The position numbers were made by a program, and so were the translations under genes. DNA of 64,000 bases. Origin: Semisulcospira habei. Lineage: Eukaryota > Mollusca > Gastropoda > Semisulcospiridae. The DNA is taken from NCBI GenBank assembly GCA_036245525.1, contig BTPG01000004.1, positions 215,077,722-215,141,721 on the forward strand, read 5' to 3'. Numbering within the stretch: position 1 is the stretch's first letter; each line of letters begins with the position of its first letter. The notes beneath the pieces are model-generated. The model did not search any database. It worked only from the letters and a program-made list of their open reading frames with translations, and was not told where the DNA came from. Below are positions 1 through 11,800 of the stretch, piece by piece.

Positions 1-454
1 CAAAAGGAGATATTTCAACATCAGAATCAAGTCAAAGACAAAAGGTAGAGACCCTTACAGCGCAGACAGCTCTCATATGGAAGGAACTTTGTGGGTTATT
101 GTTCATCCCATCGTGTTTCTGTCAAAAGGTGGGTGCTCAAGACATACTCGACTGTACTAAAATTTGGGTCAGGGCTTTGCTGTCTGAATAAAAATTTAAA
201 ATTTACCCCCAGAATCAAAAGATTGGCCCGGTTTGACAAAATGCTTCACACACTCAAGTTCACCCAAAAGTATGTGTGTGAAAACAAAAGAAATATTTTA
301 AATTCTTTGTGTTTTATTAGGCTTGACCACAACAGGTGTCCGGTGACATTGTTGAGTTTCACTCTGCTATATTGATTGGTTCAATCATTCTAGAGTAGTT
401 CACCGGTTTTAGCACTGACACCAGTACAGGTCTAAATTTGTTCACTCGGGCAAA

Positions 455-525
455 AGGCATAGATGCTCATGAACCCCAGCATTCTGCAGGGGCTCAAGAG
501 AATCTGTGCCTCTTGCTGTGTAAGA
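455..525. repeat. MITE family C, diverged
   Basis: CAAAAGGCATAGATGCTCAT ... CAGGGGCTCAAGAGAATCTG TGCCTCTTG; arms have mismatches. Confidence 0.75.
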
Positions 526-837
526 GATCACCCCATTTACACCCTCGCTGGGAGTGAGGGGAGTCGCCCGCGTGAATGGTTGGACTAATTGTGCTATTAT
601 TGGTCTGACTTGTGGCGTTTTATATTTATATTTATAACAATATTTGGTATAGTTATGTACTTCCACGGGCAAGTGGCTGAGTGACACCCTTTGACGCTTG
701 AATGAACCTCACGCTTGACTGATCGATGGCAGGATCAATGACGATGTGACTAATACAGTAATAGGACAACACAAATACTTGACTCTGGGTTCAGTCTCCA
801 GGCCAGTAATTAGACAAAAATAACCAGCAAGAAATAC

Positions 838-1050
838 CTTAAGCCATTTAAACCCCAAGCCCAAATTTAGGAGGTGTTACCTAATGACTCTGTAGCAGTT
901 GTAGGAGATGGACCTACCATGATAATTCAGGGGTAGTGCCAGATTAGCTTGGCGGCTCATGGTGTCAAGCTAATCTGGTCGACCCTTGAATTATCCGAAT
1001 TATCATGGTCGATCTGCCTCCTGCTGTAGAATTTCGAGGCTGAATGGGTT
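838..1050. repeat. palindromic MITE, family A
   Basis: Core arms CCATGATAATTCAGGGGTAG-TGCCAGATTAGCTTGGC and the mirror to GAATTATCATGG. Family A is defined by GATAATTCAAGGGTAGTGCC-AGATTAGCTTGGCGCC and its mirror, flanked by AGCCCC...GGAGGTGTTGCC on one side and GCAGGAGATGG on the other. No coding content. Confidence 0.85.
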
Positions 1051-1968
1051 ACCAGCTGTGGAAGATAAATAAAACATGCTAGTTCAAGGGACATTCCCCC
1101 CACCCCCCTCCCCTTAGGTTACAGATATGACCACAGAGAGGTAAGCAACTCATGCAGTTAGTGACCTTGTTTGTTTTGTCTGCTTTCAAAAAAGGGTTCA
1201 CTTGAAGTTAAACAATTTGATTCGGATAATTCAAGGGTCGACCAGACTTGCTTGCCACCGCCCAAAATAGAACTCAGTGGAGAGCACTGTCTGTTGCTGC
1301 TGCCTTTCAGTCCCCCCAACGCCCAGTTCGGGCAAGGGACTGATGATGATGATGATGAAACAATTTGACACATGTTTGACCTTGTGTTTCAGAAGCAACT
1401 GGGTGTTTGATTTTGTTTTTACATTCTCTTTGCCTTTTATGTGTTTGGTACTGGTACAGTGGTAGTTGGTACATTCTTGCCTCGATTCAGTCCCATCATA
1501 TTTCTGTCCTGTGGATACAGTAAGTCCATTTCTGTGAAATGTGAGGATTTTCATTGAAATACAGTGAAAAGCTTGCTGTTCACAGAAATGGACACACCGT
1601 CTTTTGACCTCCTCGCGCTGGGACCATACGGCGTTGAGGCGCGTCCCCTGGGTGGTGGATAGGGGGTCCCTCGTGAGAGGGGTGCACCGAATGAAATAAG
1701 GTGCCGTGAACCAACATGGTCTAAGGGAAGGTGACCCCGACAGAAAACCCCTGGTCCTCCTAGTAAGGGGGTTGGGCGTGGGGGTAGCTTCCCCACCCTG
1801 CAAAAAAGGAAATAGCTACAAAAACGCTGACAAAAAGACTAACAGTAATTCCTTTCCTGGAGGAGGAAGGTTCTTCTACTAGAAGACTTATGACGTCCTG
1901 TGGTGAAAGCCGGAAGTCTTCGGAAGCCACAGGACCGAGCCGCCTCTCTCTATCCAGGGATACAACCA

Positions 1969-4902
1969 TGGGCACATGGAACGTCAAGACCATGTACCAG
2001 CAGCGGAAATGCAAAAGTACAACCTTTCCCTGCTAGGTATCAGTGAAGCCAGATGGACGCAGTCTGGCCAGAAAAGGCTGTTAAGTGGGGAGATGGTTCT
2101 GTATTCAGGTCATGAAGAGGAGAATGCCCCCCATACAGAAGGAGTAGCACTCATGCTGTCACCAGTGGCACAGAGAGCGCTGATGGGCTGGGAACCTCTT
2201 GGGCCAAGAATTATAACAGCAGCCTTTAGAACCAAGAAAAAGCTCAAGCTGAACGTCATCCAGTGTTATGCGCCCACCAATGACAGTGACGAGGAAGAGA
2301 AACAAGAGTTCTACGACCGACTCCAGAGTGCCTTGGACAAATGTGCGGAGCGAGACATCACCATCGTCATGGGCGATTTTAATGCCAAAATAGGGGAGGA
2401 CAACACCGGATACGAAGAGGTGATGGGGAGACAGGGACTAGGCTCGGAGATGAGTAAGAACGGGGAGAGGTTTGTAGACTTTTGTGCTCTAAACCGACTT
2501 GTCATTGGAGGCAGCATCTTCCCACACAGAAGAATACACAAAGCAACTTGGGTCTCACCTGACCATACAACAGAGAACCAAATAGACCATATCTGCATTA
2601 GCAAGAAATTTAGAAGATCCCTTCAAGATGTTCGAGTGAGGAGGGGAGCAGATGTCGCCTCAGACCACCATCTGCTTACCTTAAGAATGAAGCTCAAGCT
2701 AAAGAAAAGCCGCACAGAGACAACAAGAAGACAGCGCTATAATGTAGGCCTCCTGAGAGAAACTGGAGTTAGAGAAGAGTTCAAACTGGTGCTGTCCAAC
2801 CGGTTTCAAGCGCTACAGGAGCTAGTAAATGAAGAGGAGGCGGTCACCACAGAGCAGCAGTGGAAGGCAGTTAGAGAGGCGCTGAACTCAACCTGCAAAG
2901 ACACTGTAGGGTTCAGGAAACACCACCACAAGGACTGGCTGTCGGCACAGACCTTGAAGAAGATAGAAGCGAGGAAGCAGAAGAAAGCAGCGGTCAACAA
3001 CAGTCGCACGAGAGCAGCCAAAGTAAGGGCACAGGGGGAATACTCGGAAGCCAACCGCGAGGTGAAGAGGAGTATCAGGGCAGACAAGAGGGCCTACACA
3101 GACAGCCTGGCAGCAGAGGCAGAAAAGGCAGCAGGCAGCGGCAACATGAAACAGCTCTACGACATTACCAGAAGATTGTCGGGTAAGTATGGCCATACAG
3201 AAAGACCAGTAAAAGACAAAGAAGGCAAGCCTATTGCAGACAGAGCAGACCAACTCGACAGATGGGCCGAGTATTTTGAAGAGTTACTGAACAGACCTAG
3301 CCCACCCGACCCCCCCGACATCCAGCCGGCAGAGACCGACCTACCCATCAGCTGTGACAGACCCAGCCGGGAAGAGATCAGAAAAGCAGTGGCATTTTTG
3401 AAGAATGGCAAAGCAGCAGGGCCAGATGGCATCCCAGCGGAGTCTCTGAAAGCAGACCTAGAGACAACAGTTGAGATGCTGTACCCACTGTTTGGAAAGA
3501 TCTGGGAAGAGGAGGTGATGCCAGCTGACTGGAAGGAGGGGTACCTAATCAAGCTTCCCAAGAAAGGCGACCTCAGCAAGTGTTCCAACTACAGAGGAAT
3601 CACCTTGCTGTCAGTACCAGGANNNNNNNNNNNNNNNNNNNNAAGGTCTTCAACAGGATCATCCTAGAGAGAATGAAGAGCTCCGTTGACCCCCAGCTGA
3701 GAGACCAGCAAGCAGGATTCAGGAAGAACCGATCATGTACAGACCAGATCGCCACTCTCCGCATCATCGTGGAACAGTCTCTGGAGTGGAGCTCCCCGCT
3801 GTACGTCAACTTTGTGGATTATGAGAAAGCATTTGACAGCGTGGACCGAGAGACTCTGTGGAAACTCCTACGACACTACGGTGTACCCACAAAGCTCGTC
3901 CGCCTGATCAAGAGCAGCTATGATGGCATGACATGTCGCGTGATCCACGAAGGGCAGTTCACCAGAGAGCTCCAGGTCAGAACTGGTGTCAGGCAGGGGT
4001 GTCTGCTGTCTCCGTTCCTCTTCCTACTGGCCATAGACTGGGTCATGAAGATGACCACAGAGCACAGACGAAGTGGAATACAGTGGACACTGTGGACACA
4101 GCTTGACGACCTCGATTTTGCAGACGACTTGGCATTACTGTCCCACACTCATCAACAAATGCAGGACAAGACCACGAGGCTTGCTGACATCTCGTCCCAA
4201 GTGGGCCTCACCATTCACAAACAGAAAACAAAGACAATGAGGCTGAACACAACCAGGGAAGAACCAGTCTTGCTTGCTGGCACCCCGTTGGAGGAGGTGG
4301 AGTCCTTCACCTATCTCGGGAGCATCATAGACAAAAAAGGCGGCACTGATGCAGATGTCAGAGCACGAATCGGTAAAGCCAGAGCAGCCTTTCTCCAGTT
4401 GAAAAAAGTGTGGAGTTCCAGAGAGCTGTCACAACACACCAAAGTCCGGATTTTCAACTCCAATGTAAAAGCAGTTCTCCTATATGGAGCAGAGACATGG
4501 AGATTGACAAAAACCACAGTCAACAGAGTACAGACCTTCATGAACAGTTGCCTTAGAAGAATTTTGAAAATCCACTGGCCAGAGAAGATCAGCAACGTCA
4601 GACTCTGGGAGAGAACAGAGCAAATAACAGCAGAGAATGAAATTGGGCGAAGAAGATGGGGATGGATCGGTCACAGTCTGAGAAAGCCAGCTTCCAGTAT
4701 CACTAGGCAGGCATTGTCATGGAACCCCCAGGGAAAGAGGAAAAGAGGTAGGCCGAGAAACTTCTGGCGTCGAGACTTCCAAGCAGACATCAAGAGACTG
4801 GGAACCACCTGGAGTAGAATCGAAGGAGAAGCACAGGACAGGAGTTGCTGGAGGTCTCTCGTCGACGGCCTATACCCGGGTAGGGGTGACAGGCGTAAGT
4901 AA
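1969..4902 (+). pseudogene. RTE endonuclease-reverse transcriptase, frameshifted
   Basis: Target-primed reverse transcription polyprotein. The AP endonuclease part shows LLGISEARWTQSG, VIQCYAPTND, MGDFNAKIG and SDHHLLT; the RT part shows PKKGDLSKCSNYRGITLL, FVDYEKAFDSVD (motif A), RQGCLLSPFLF and FADDLALLS (catalytic motif C). The likely start ATG at 1969 (MGTWNVKTMYQQ) is in a different frame from the endonuclease body (from about 2003), so a short deletion at the N-terminus breaks the frame. A second frame change coincides with the N gap and may be an assembly effect. C-terminal end [17 protein letters not shown] stops just before the GTAA tail. Confidence 0.85.
3623..3642. other. assembly gap (20 N)
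   Basis: Twenty N bases inside the RTE reverse transcriptase. The true length is unknown, so the frame change across it cannot be judged. Confidence 0.99.
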
Positions 4903-4923
4903 GTAAGTAAGTCTTTTGACCTC

Positions 4924-5124
4924 AGATTGCAGACTTGATAACGTATGGGACTTCTGCCTTCAATGTCAGATTGCTTACAGTCATACTTTGCAATTGTTTC
5001 CATATATGATTATATCTGGTCGAGACAAGTTGAAGAAAGTAAATCAGCCATGACACTTTTGATAACTCGGTGAGGTAATAAAAACGACAATGCGTTATTT
5101 TTTTGCACAGAAAAAATTGCATTT
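4924..5124. other. intron sequence, nothing recognised
   Basis: AT-rich intron between the RTE insertion and the first tandem-unit element. Confidence 0.5.
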
Positions 5125-6107
5125 TTGGCTCAGGTGAGAAGCAAAAGTGTTCGGGGCCAGTGGTCGTCCAGCGTCGTGCATGGTAAACTTTAACTTTGGC
5201 ATTTTCTCAGAGACTATTCAAGCTACAGTCTGTAAATTGGCCGAAGGATGCTTTGTGGTAAGACCTTTCTAAACATACCAATTTTAGTGACCTCTCACAA
5301 AGATCAAGGTCACAGGGATCAGGAAATAAATATAGAAAATAGCTATATTTTGACATCATTTATTTTTTCTCGAATACTATTCACAACTTAGAACCCAAAC
5401 TTGGTACAACGATACCTGATGCTAAGACGTTTCTTTATATAATTTGGTTGATCACTCGGAAAGGTCAAGGGTCACAAGAACTCAGGAATAACCATATTTT
5501 GACAAAATGTTTTTACTCAAATAGCATTCACAACTTCAAACCCAAACGTGCTACAGAGATACCTGATGGTAAAACCTTTCTATGCATACTAATTTGAATG
5601 ACCCCTCGAAAAAGTCAAGGGTCACAAGAGCTCAGGAAATAGGTAAACAAACAACAACAAAAAAAAAAGCTATATTTTGACAAGAAATGTTTTTTTTCTC
5701 AATTACTATTCACAACTTCAAACCCAAACTTGCTACAGAGATACCTGATGGTAAGATCTATCTATGCATACTACTTTGGCTGACCATTGGAAAAGGTCAC
5801 GGGTCACAAGAGGTTGGCAAATGTGTATAAAAATAAAATGCCAATTTAAAAAAAAAATAGAATTTGTAGTTATTATCAACATTTTGGCAAACTTTTCAAT
5901 CAAATTTGGCACGAAGGTGGATGATGATAAGACCTTATTTATACTATTTATGTGACTCATCCCAAAGGTCAAGGGTCACAGGGGTTTAACTGATGTGTGA
6001 AAAGTGATGAAATTTTGAGAAAACAGATTTTGTTGCTGCAGAAACCATCCCTTATATGTCACGTGTGGATCGGTCATACACGTGAGCCATAAGGGCTTTG
6101 CCTTTCT
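5125..6107 (+). mobile_element. ~1-kb element of ~125-bp tandem units, copy 1
   Basis: Starts with a GGCTCA...GAAGCAAAAGTG head and ends with CACGTGAGCCATAAGGGCTT. GGCTCACGTG occurs inverted at the two ends in the family. Between them, four to five diverged units of about 125-180 bp each contain CACAACTTCAAACCCAAACT, TGATGGTAAGACC and GGTCAAGGGTCACAAG. No ORF. Class unknown; probably a non-autonomous DNA element. Confidence 0.75.
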
Positions 6108-6128
6108 TTCTTTTTTTTTTTTTTGGTT

Positions 6129-6153
6129 GATGGGGGGGGGGGGGGGGGGGGGT
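6129..6153 (+). repeat. poly-G tract
   Basis: Run of more than 20 G next to a T run. Similar long G or C runs occur at 6706-6727, 16376-16400, 30721-30740, 34645-34678, 38877-38895 and 39288-39318. Confidence 0.95.
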
Positions 6154-6479
6154 TCTGTAGTTGGCGCCAGAATGGTTAGTGCTGTAAAGAGGTCTGCATT
6201 ATTGATACACCAATATTGTCATGGGGCTAGTTGGCAGAGAGTCGACGAGTGTTCATCAATTCATGGTTGTATAGTTGGTGATTCTACTGTGCTGCGTTTC
6301 AGCCCCATTCTTTTTGCAAAAGACAGATTCTCACGAGCACCCAGTCGCAGCAGCTCCAGACAATCTATGATATGTGTTGGCCAAGCCTGGCTCCAGATGT
6401 CTGGCGTTCTCTTGTTGTTTACAGCTGAGCTTAGTTGATGGGCTGTGTAATTCTATTGCACAGTCATCCAACCCCTTTT

Positions 6480-6595
6480 TGCAAAAGACATAGATTCTCA
6501 TGAGCCCCTGCGGTCGCAGTACCTCATGAGAGTCAGTCTGTCTTTTGCTGGCAGGATCATCGCTTGCTGTTCCACAGGTGAAGGGCATTGTTTAG
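6480..6595. repeat. MITE family C, diverged
   Basis: AAAAGACATAGATTCTCATG-AGCCCCTGCGG and a diverged mirror, then GTGAAGGGCATTG. Confidence 0.7.
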
Positions 6596-7204
6596 GGCTT
6601 GAGCCTACAATTGTGTAGTACTAGCCCTGATGCTGTTTTGGTGGGTGGTGTTGATGTAATTCATGGGTAAGGTATAGCTTAGTTTCGGTTTCCCATACAT
6701 GTGGAACCCCCCCCCCCCCCCCACCCCCCACAAAATCTTCAGCTTTCTGAGAGAATCCAATATTTTTTAGCATGATTTGAGCATTCGTAGACTATGTGAA
6801 TTTTATTATTTTGACCTTTCTGAGAGTCTAGACTTTTTCTTTTAAGACTCATGAGTCATTTTAGCATGAAATATTTTAAAGATATGTTTACATCTTAAGA
6901 CCTTTCTTTCAGAGTTAAAACCTAATATAGATCTATGTTCCTTATGCCTAATTTTGGTTACATTGTGTTCTTAAGATGAATGGCCTCATTGTGCGGCCAT
7001 TTCAGGAGCACAACTCATGATCACTGGCAGCCGCAGTGAAGGGGTTAACTCTTGCCCAGGTGTCATTAAGTGATTAACCCATTCATTGCCAGTGGCTAGA
7101 GATCATATTCTGAAATCATCACACACCACACCAACACTACCACCCTGACCACCACTGTTTGTATGCTGTTGTAGCTCTGTTCTGTGGATTTCCATACACA
7201 TATT

Positions 7205-7419
7205 TTAACCCTTTTCATCCTGATACACCCATTGCTTGAAAGAAATTTGACTGATAGTTTAAGAGTGGTGCCAGAATAGCTTGGCGCCTGAGGCGCCAAG
7301 CTATTCTGGCACCACCCTTGAACTAAACCAGTTGATGCTCTATTACCAGATCTTTAATGTACGCATCTTACGACAATAAGCAAATTGTACAAAATCTGCA
7401 TCAGGATGTAATGGGTTAA
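7205..7419. repeat. palindromic MITE, family B
   Basis: Bounded by TTAACCC and GGGTTAA. Core AAGAGTGGTGCCAGAATAGC-TTGGCGCC and mirror. Family B differs from A by GGTGGTGCCAGAATAGC and by CATCCTGATACACC / GCATCAGGATGTAATGGG flanks. Confidence 0.88.
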
Positions 7420-7644
7420 GAACTCGGGTTCATTTACACTTTTAAAAAAGTTCTGACATGATCTGGACTGTGAAAGTTACAGGAGATGCATAGATTTTAA
7501 CGCTATGAATTTTGTTGAATTTACACTTCAAATTCAGAAAAACCAAATGCATAGATTTTAATGACATGCATTCTGTCACGTTTACACTGCATCATCTGAC
7601 CTTGATAAGTAGTTCTCAATCAAATTCATTCACTGGTGGTGTGT

Positions 7645-7861
7645 TTAACCCATCACATCCTGAGTCTGCTTTTTTTTTTTTTAATTGCTTTTTGTCCTAT
7701 ACGTTACATGTTACTTGTTAGGAGATAGATCAAGAGTTTTAGTTCAAAGATGGTGCCAGAATAGCCTGGCACCTCAGGCGCCAAGCTATTCTGGCACCAC
7801 CCTTGAACTGTCATAGTCAAATTTATTTCAAGCACTGGGTGTATCAGGATGAAAGGGTTAA
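7645..7861. repeat. palindromic MITE, family B (opposite orientation)
   Basis: TTAACCCATCACATCCTGAG to ATCAGGATGAAAGGGTTAA; core GATGGTGCCAGAATAGCCTG and mirror. Confidence 0.87.
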
Positions 7862-7911
7862 TATGAATGGGCAATACATGTATCACATACAAATGAGGAT
7901 ATTGGTGAAAT

Positions 7912-8097
7912 ACATTGACCCATATAGCCCAAATTCCCTACAGCAGGAGATGGATTGACCTTGATAATTCAGGTGCCAAGCTAATCTGGCACTACCCTTG
8001 AATTATCATGCTAAGTGCATCTCCAACTGGCACATGGTCATTAGCAGGCGCCTCCAAAATAAAGTAAAATTTGGGAAATGCGGTCGTGTGGTTTAAA
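7912..8097. repeat. MITE family A, one arm mostly lost
   Basis: GCAGGAGATGGATTGACC, then only the right arm GGTGCCAAGCTAATCTGGCA-CTACCCTTGAATTATCATG, then the normal flank to GAAATGCGGTCGTG. Confidence 0.8.
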
Positions 8098-8564
8098 ACT
8101 TAGAAACGTGGGGTTAATTACCAACAGATCCTAAAATCACTTGGAAATTTGGTGATGAAAGTGCAAACGTTTGGCTGATGGGAATATAGCTTTTAGCAAT
8201 ACCAGTGCTTTACGAGCAGGACGGCAAAAGTCCGTAATTTTGTGAAAAGTGAGATTTTCATCGTTATAAGGTATGCAGGGCAGAGCACGCCTGACTGAAC
8301 GCTGGGTGTCTATCGTGCCCTATTCAGTGAACATTTTGCAGGCTGTGCACCAGTGTGAAGAAGTTACAAACAGTACTGGTGGCTGCATGCACAGGGCGGT
8401 TATCACCCACACTGCCAGCAGAGGCAGTTGATTATTTGGGTTTAACTTAGGCGGAACAGGTGACAAAGGCCATCTCAGGGCGGGGCCAGCGGAGGCAGAC
8501 TGTGTTTCTGAAATTATTGTAAATTCAGCGTCAAAGGTCCCCAGCTGTCAAATGAACATGGACA

Positions 8565-8690
8565 CAAAGTTTCAGCAAGAGGCATGGATCCTCATGAGCC
8601 CCCGCAACTGCAGGGGCTCATGAGGATCCATGCCTCTTGCAGCTGGGTGGTATTTGCATTTTCTCGGCAGTGAACGGGTTGAACATTTTA
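8565..8690. repeat. palindromic MITE, family C
   Basis: Perfect hairpin CAAGAGGCATGGATCCTCAT-GAGCCCC and mirror, ending CAGTGAACGGGTTGAA about 47 nt before KIF14 exon a. Confidence 0.88.
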
Positions 8691-8729
8691 TACCTGTGCA
8701 CGCAGTAAATGTCGTGTGTGTGCGTTCAG

Positions 8730-8828
8730 GTGAAGACCAGCGTGGAGATCAGCTTCTTTGAAATCTACAATGAGAAGATCCACGACCTGCTGGCGTCGTC
8801 CAAGGACAAAAATGGGAAGAAAGCCACT
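8730..8828 (+). CDS. KIF14: KIF14 exon a: motor domain, [12 protein letters not shown]
   Basis: Thirty-three codons, phase 0 to phase 0, acceptor TTCAG, donor GTAAGT. Encodes the beta-strand/loop segment [14 protein letters not shown] found just before switch I in all kinesin motors, followed by a lysine-rich loop. This is the first exon I can place; the P-loop is upstream of the window. Confidence 0.92.
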
Positions 8829-11800
8829 GTAAGTTGACCCTTCACTTTGTGTGATTTTCTGTGTCAGTTGGGTGTACTGTGACGTGGTTGTTAACTGTAC
8901 AAATGTACAGCGTGCTTTTTTGTCAAAAGTTCATTTTCTTACATTTTTAGCCCAGTCGTGTCAATCTTTTATTTGTTTGCAGTTGAAAGTGCGGGAACAC
9001 CCTGTACTGGGGCCGTACGTGGAGGGCCTGTCAACATTTGTCGTCAACTCCTTCGAAGATGTTGAGGTGAGCTAGCACAGCACTAATACTTTTATTTACA
9101 CTTGACAAACACATTTTTGGCTCACATGCGAAGCAAAAGTGAGTATGTTTTTGAGCCAGTGGTCGTCCGCCGTCATCCATGGTAAACTTTAGCTTTGGTA
9201 TTTTCTCGGAGACTATTCAAGCCACATTCTTCAAACTTGGTCCAAGGATACTTTGTGGTAAGACCTTTCTAAACATACAATTTGAGTGACCTCTTACAAG
9301 GGGATCAGGAAATAGTTCAAAAATAGCTATATTTTGACATCATTTATTTTTTCTCAAATACTATTCACAACTTCAAACCCAAACTTGGTACAAAGATACC
9401 TGATGGTAAGACCTTTCTATACGTACTAATTTGGTTGATCCCTCGGAAAGGTCAAGGGTCACAAGAGCTCAGGAAATAGGTGAAAAATAGCCATATTTTG
9501 ACAAAAGATGTTTTTTCTCTAATAATATTCACAACTTCAAATCCAAACTTGGTACAGAGATACCTGATGGTAAGACCTATCTATGCATACTAATTTGGAT
9601 GACCCTCAGAAAGGTCAAGGGTCACAAGTGCTCAGGAAATAGGTCCGAAATAGCCATATTTTGACAAAAGATATTTTTTCTCAAATACTATTCACAACTT
9701 TAAAACCCAAACTTGCTACAGAGATACCTGATGGGAAGACCAGTGTTGATTCTAGAGCGCGTTTTGCGCGATTTCTCGCAATATTGTGCTCCAAATCGCA
9801 AAAAAAAAAACGATAGCGCGGCCGAAGAATCGCAGAAAAAAGAAACTGGACGCTTTTTTGCACGACCAGCGCGGCCGCACCGCTGCTGCGTAAAAGCCTG
9901 CTCGAGCGTCTTGGTGCAGTGTGGCCTGAGTCGAGCCAGGGCAATTTCACTATTATTCACCTGTTTAACACGAACACAGATTCCATTCACAGAAAACCAA
10001 TTCACGTGTCGCTCTCGCGCTGTGGAAGTACACATGACAGATCAGAGCGAACTCTAGTCTGTGATTGGCTGAATAGCCTTCGGCTGTTGTAATCTGTCTT
10101 CTCATTGGCTAGCATTTCTGTACTGTATTCATGTTGTATCATTCGTGTACCAACACAACCCTTTTACCGATGCGGGATTGTACTTCAGCCTGTGTTGCTT
10201 TTACCTGAGGATTGTAACTTAGTATGGATTTTACCTGATGGATTTACATTAAATACTCGAGCTGTACACGTTTCCTTGTGTTTTCCTAGCGAGCTGAAGG
10301 TATGCATAGAAAGTACGATAATGTCGTGCACTTTTAACCTGGTACTCATTCATGCACACGACGGTCTTACACACTTTCTCCTTGAGGGCCGTGATCAATT
10401 TTGAGGCCATATTGGTTAACACGAAATACGGTTAACACGAAGTGATTTTCCGCCGTGTCCCCAGAAATTCGTGTTAAGCGGAATCCACTGTATGTATTAA
10501 TGTGTGATTATGTCGTTTTAAAGTAAGCAGTGCAACGCGATTTGAGGGCCTCCTTTTACACCTTGAGGGGCTCCCTTTTTTGATTAGAGGGAGCCTTTGG
10601 GCTCACTTTTCTGAAATCCTAGAATCAACACTGGAAGACCTTTTATGCATACTAATTTGGATGACCCCTTGGAAAGGTCAAGGGTCACAAGAGGCTGGCA
10701 AATGTGTGTAAAATGCTGATTTTTGATAAAATTGTAGGTATTCCCAAATTTTTGCAAATTTTTCAACCAGATTTGGTACAAAGATAGCTGATGATAAGAC
10801 CTTTCTATGCATACTAATTTAGTCGACTCATCACAAAGGTCAAGGGTCACGGGGGGTTGACAGATGTTTGAAAAATGCTTACATTTTCAGAAAACATGGA
10901 TTTTGCTACTGCAGAATCCAGCCCTTGTCACAAAGGTCACACATATGTAAATTGGTCATACACATGAGCCATAATGGCTTTGCCTTTCTTGTTTTTTTTT
11001 TTATAGAATGTGTTTTATAGAATGTGCTGGTCTGCGATTTTGGACCTGACAGGCTAAGGCTGTAAGGACCAAAATCACAGACCAGCACAGGTTTGTTTGT
11101 TACTATACAAAATTCATTGTAAGCAAGTGTAATGTATGCAGACTTTCAACCAGTCGCACGCACAGACTCACAAACGTAAAATTTGGTCACATACACAACA
11201 ACGCTAACGCAAAACATTCTCTTTTCTCTGTGGCCCCATTTACTAAACTAACTAACAAAACGTGTACTCAGAAATACTCTTTACAAGATATACAATTCTC
11301 AAAACTACCACATCACCCTCACATCCTCTTGACTAGCTCCTCTAGTGCAGCCTCTGTTGACTTTGATGTCTTGGCACCAAGCCTCTCACTCCCCGAGTGG
11401 TGAATGTCCCCCTCCAGCGGCAGTCTCTGTTGACCTTGACGTCTCGGTGTCACGCCAGTCGCTCCATACAAGAACTCTGTACAGTAAAGTTCTAATATCA
11501 TAACACTTGCTTAACACACACATATTGGATGATATGAGGTACATTACGTAACCTGGCTGATGCAAATAAATCTACGCGTTTATTCTTACACTCGTGCTTC
11601 ATACCCCCCACCCGGGTCTGCCCTGGGGGACTTGGGTGGGGTTAGGTATTTTTTAGTTCCCAGGGTCGCCCTGGTCAGCCCCACAGGGTGGGTTTTTCTC
11701 TCTATTCTGGGGCATGTATTTCTGTCTACCCTTTGTCCATTCACCTGTATTTGCCTTTTTAAAACTCTCCCTACTGTCTGCACTGCCTGTAGCTCTTGAT

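Larger units (their letters stand above)
1612..4910 (+). mobile_element. RTE-type non-LTR retrotransposon, near full length
   Basis: Single-ORF LINE of about 3.3 kb with endonuclease then reverse transcriptase, a short 5' leader (CTCGCGCTGGG start) and a 3' tail of GTAA repeats. A 13-bp target-site duplication GTCTTTTGACCTC flanks it at 1599-1611 and 4911-4923. Size, domain order and simple-repeat tail fit the RTE clade (family knowledge); clade assignment is not certain. It lies in the first KIF14 intron in sense orientation. A 20-N assembly gap interrupts the RT. Confidence 0.85.

Noticed and set aside
91..375. Plus-strand ORF of 94 aa
   Set aside because: AT-rich intron sequence; no domain, splice context or similarity that I can recognise.
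1231..2014. ORFs of 190, 81 and 84 aa on the minus strand near the LINE leader (also at 41077-41540)
   Set aside because: They occur at both RTE copies because they are the antisense of the element's 5' leader.
1..8729. Search for the upstream KIF14 motor exons (P-loop GQTGSGKS)
   Set aside because: No matching sequence seen on the plus strand, so these exons are taken to lie outside the window.
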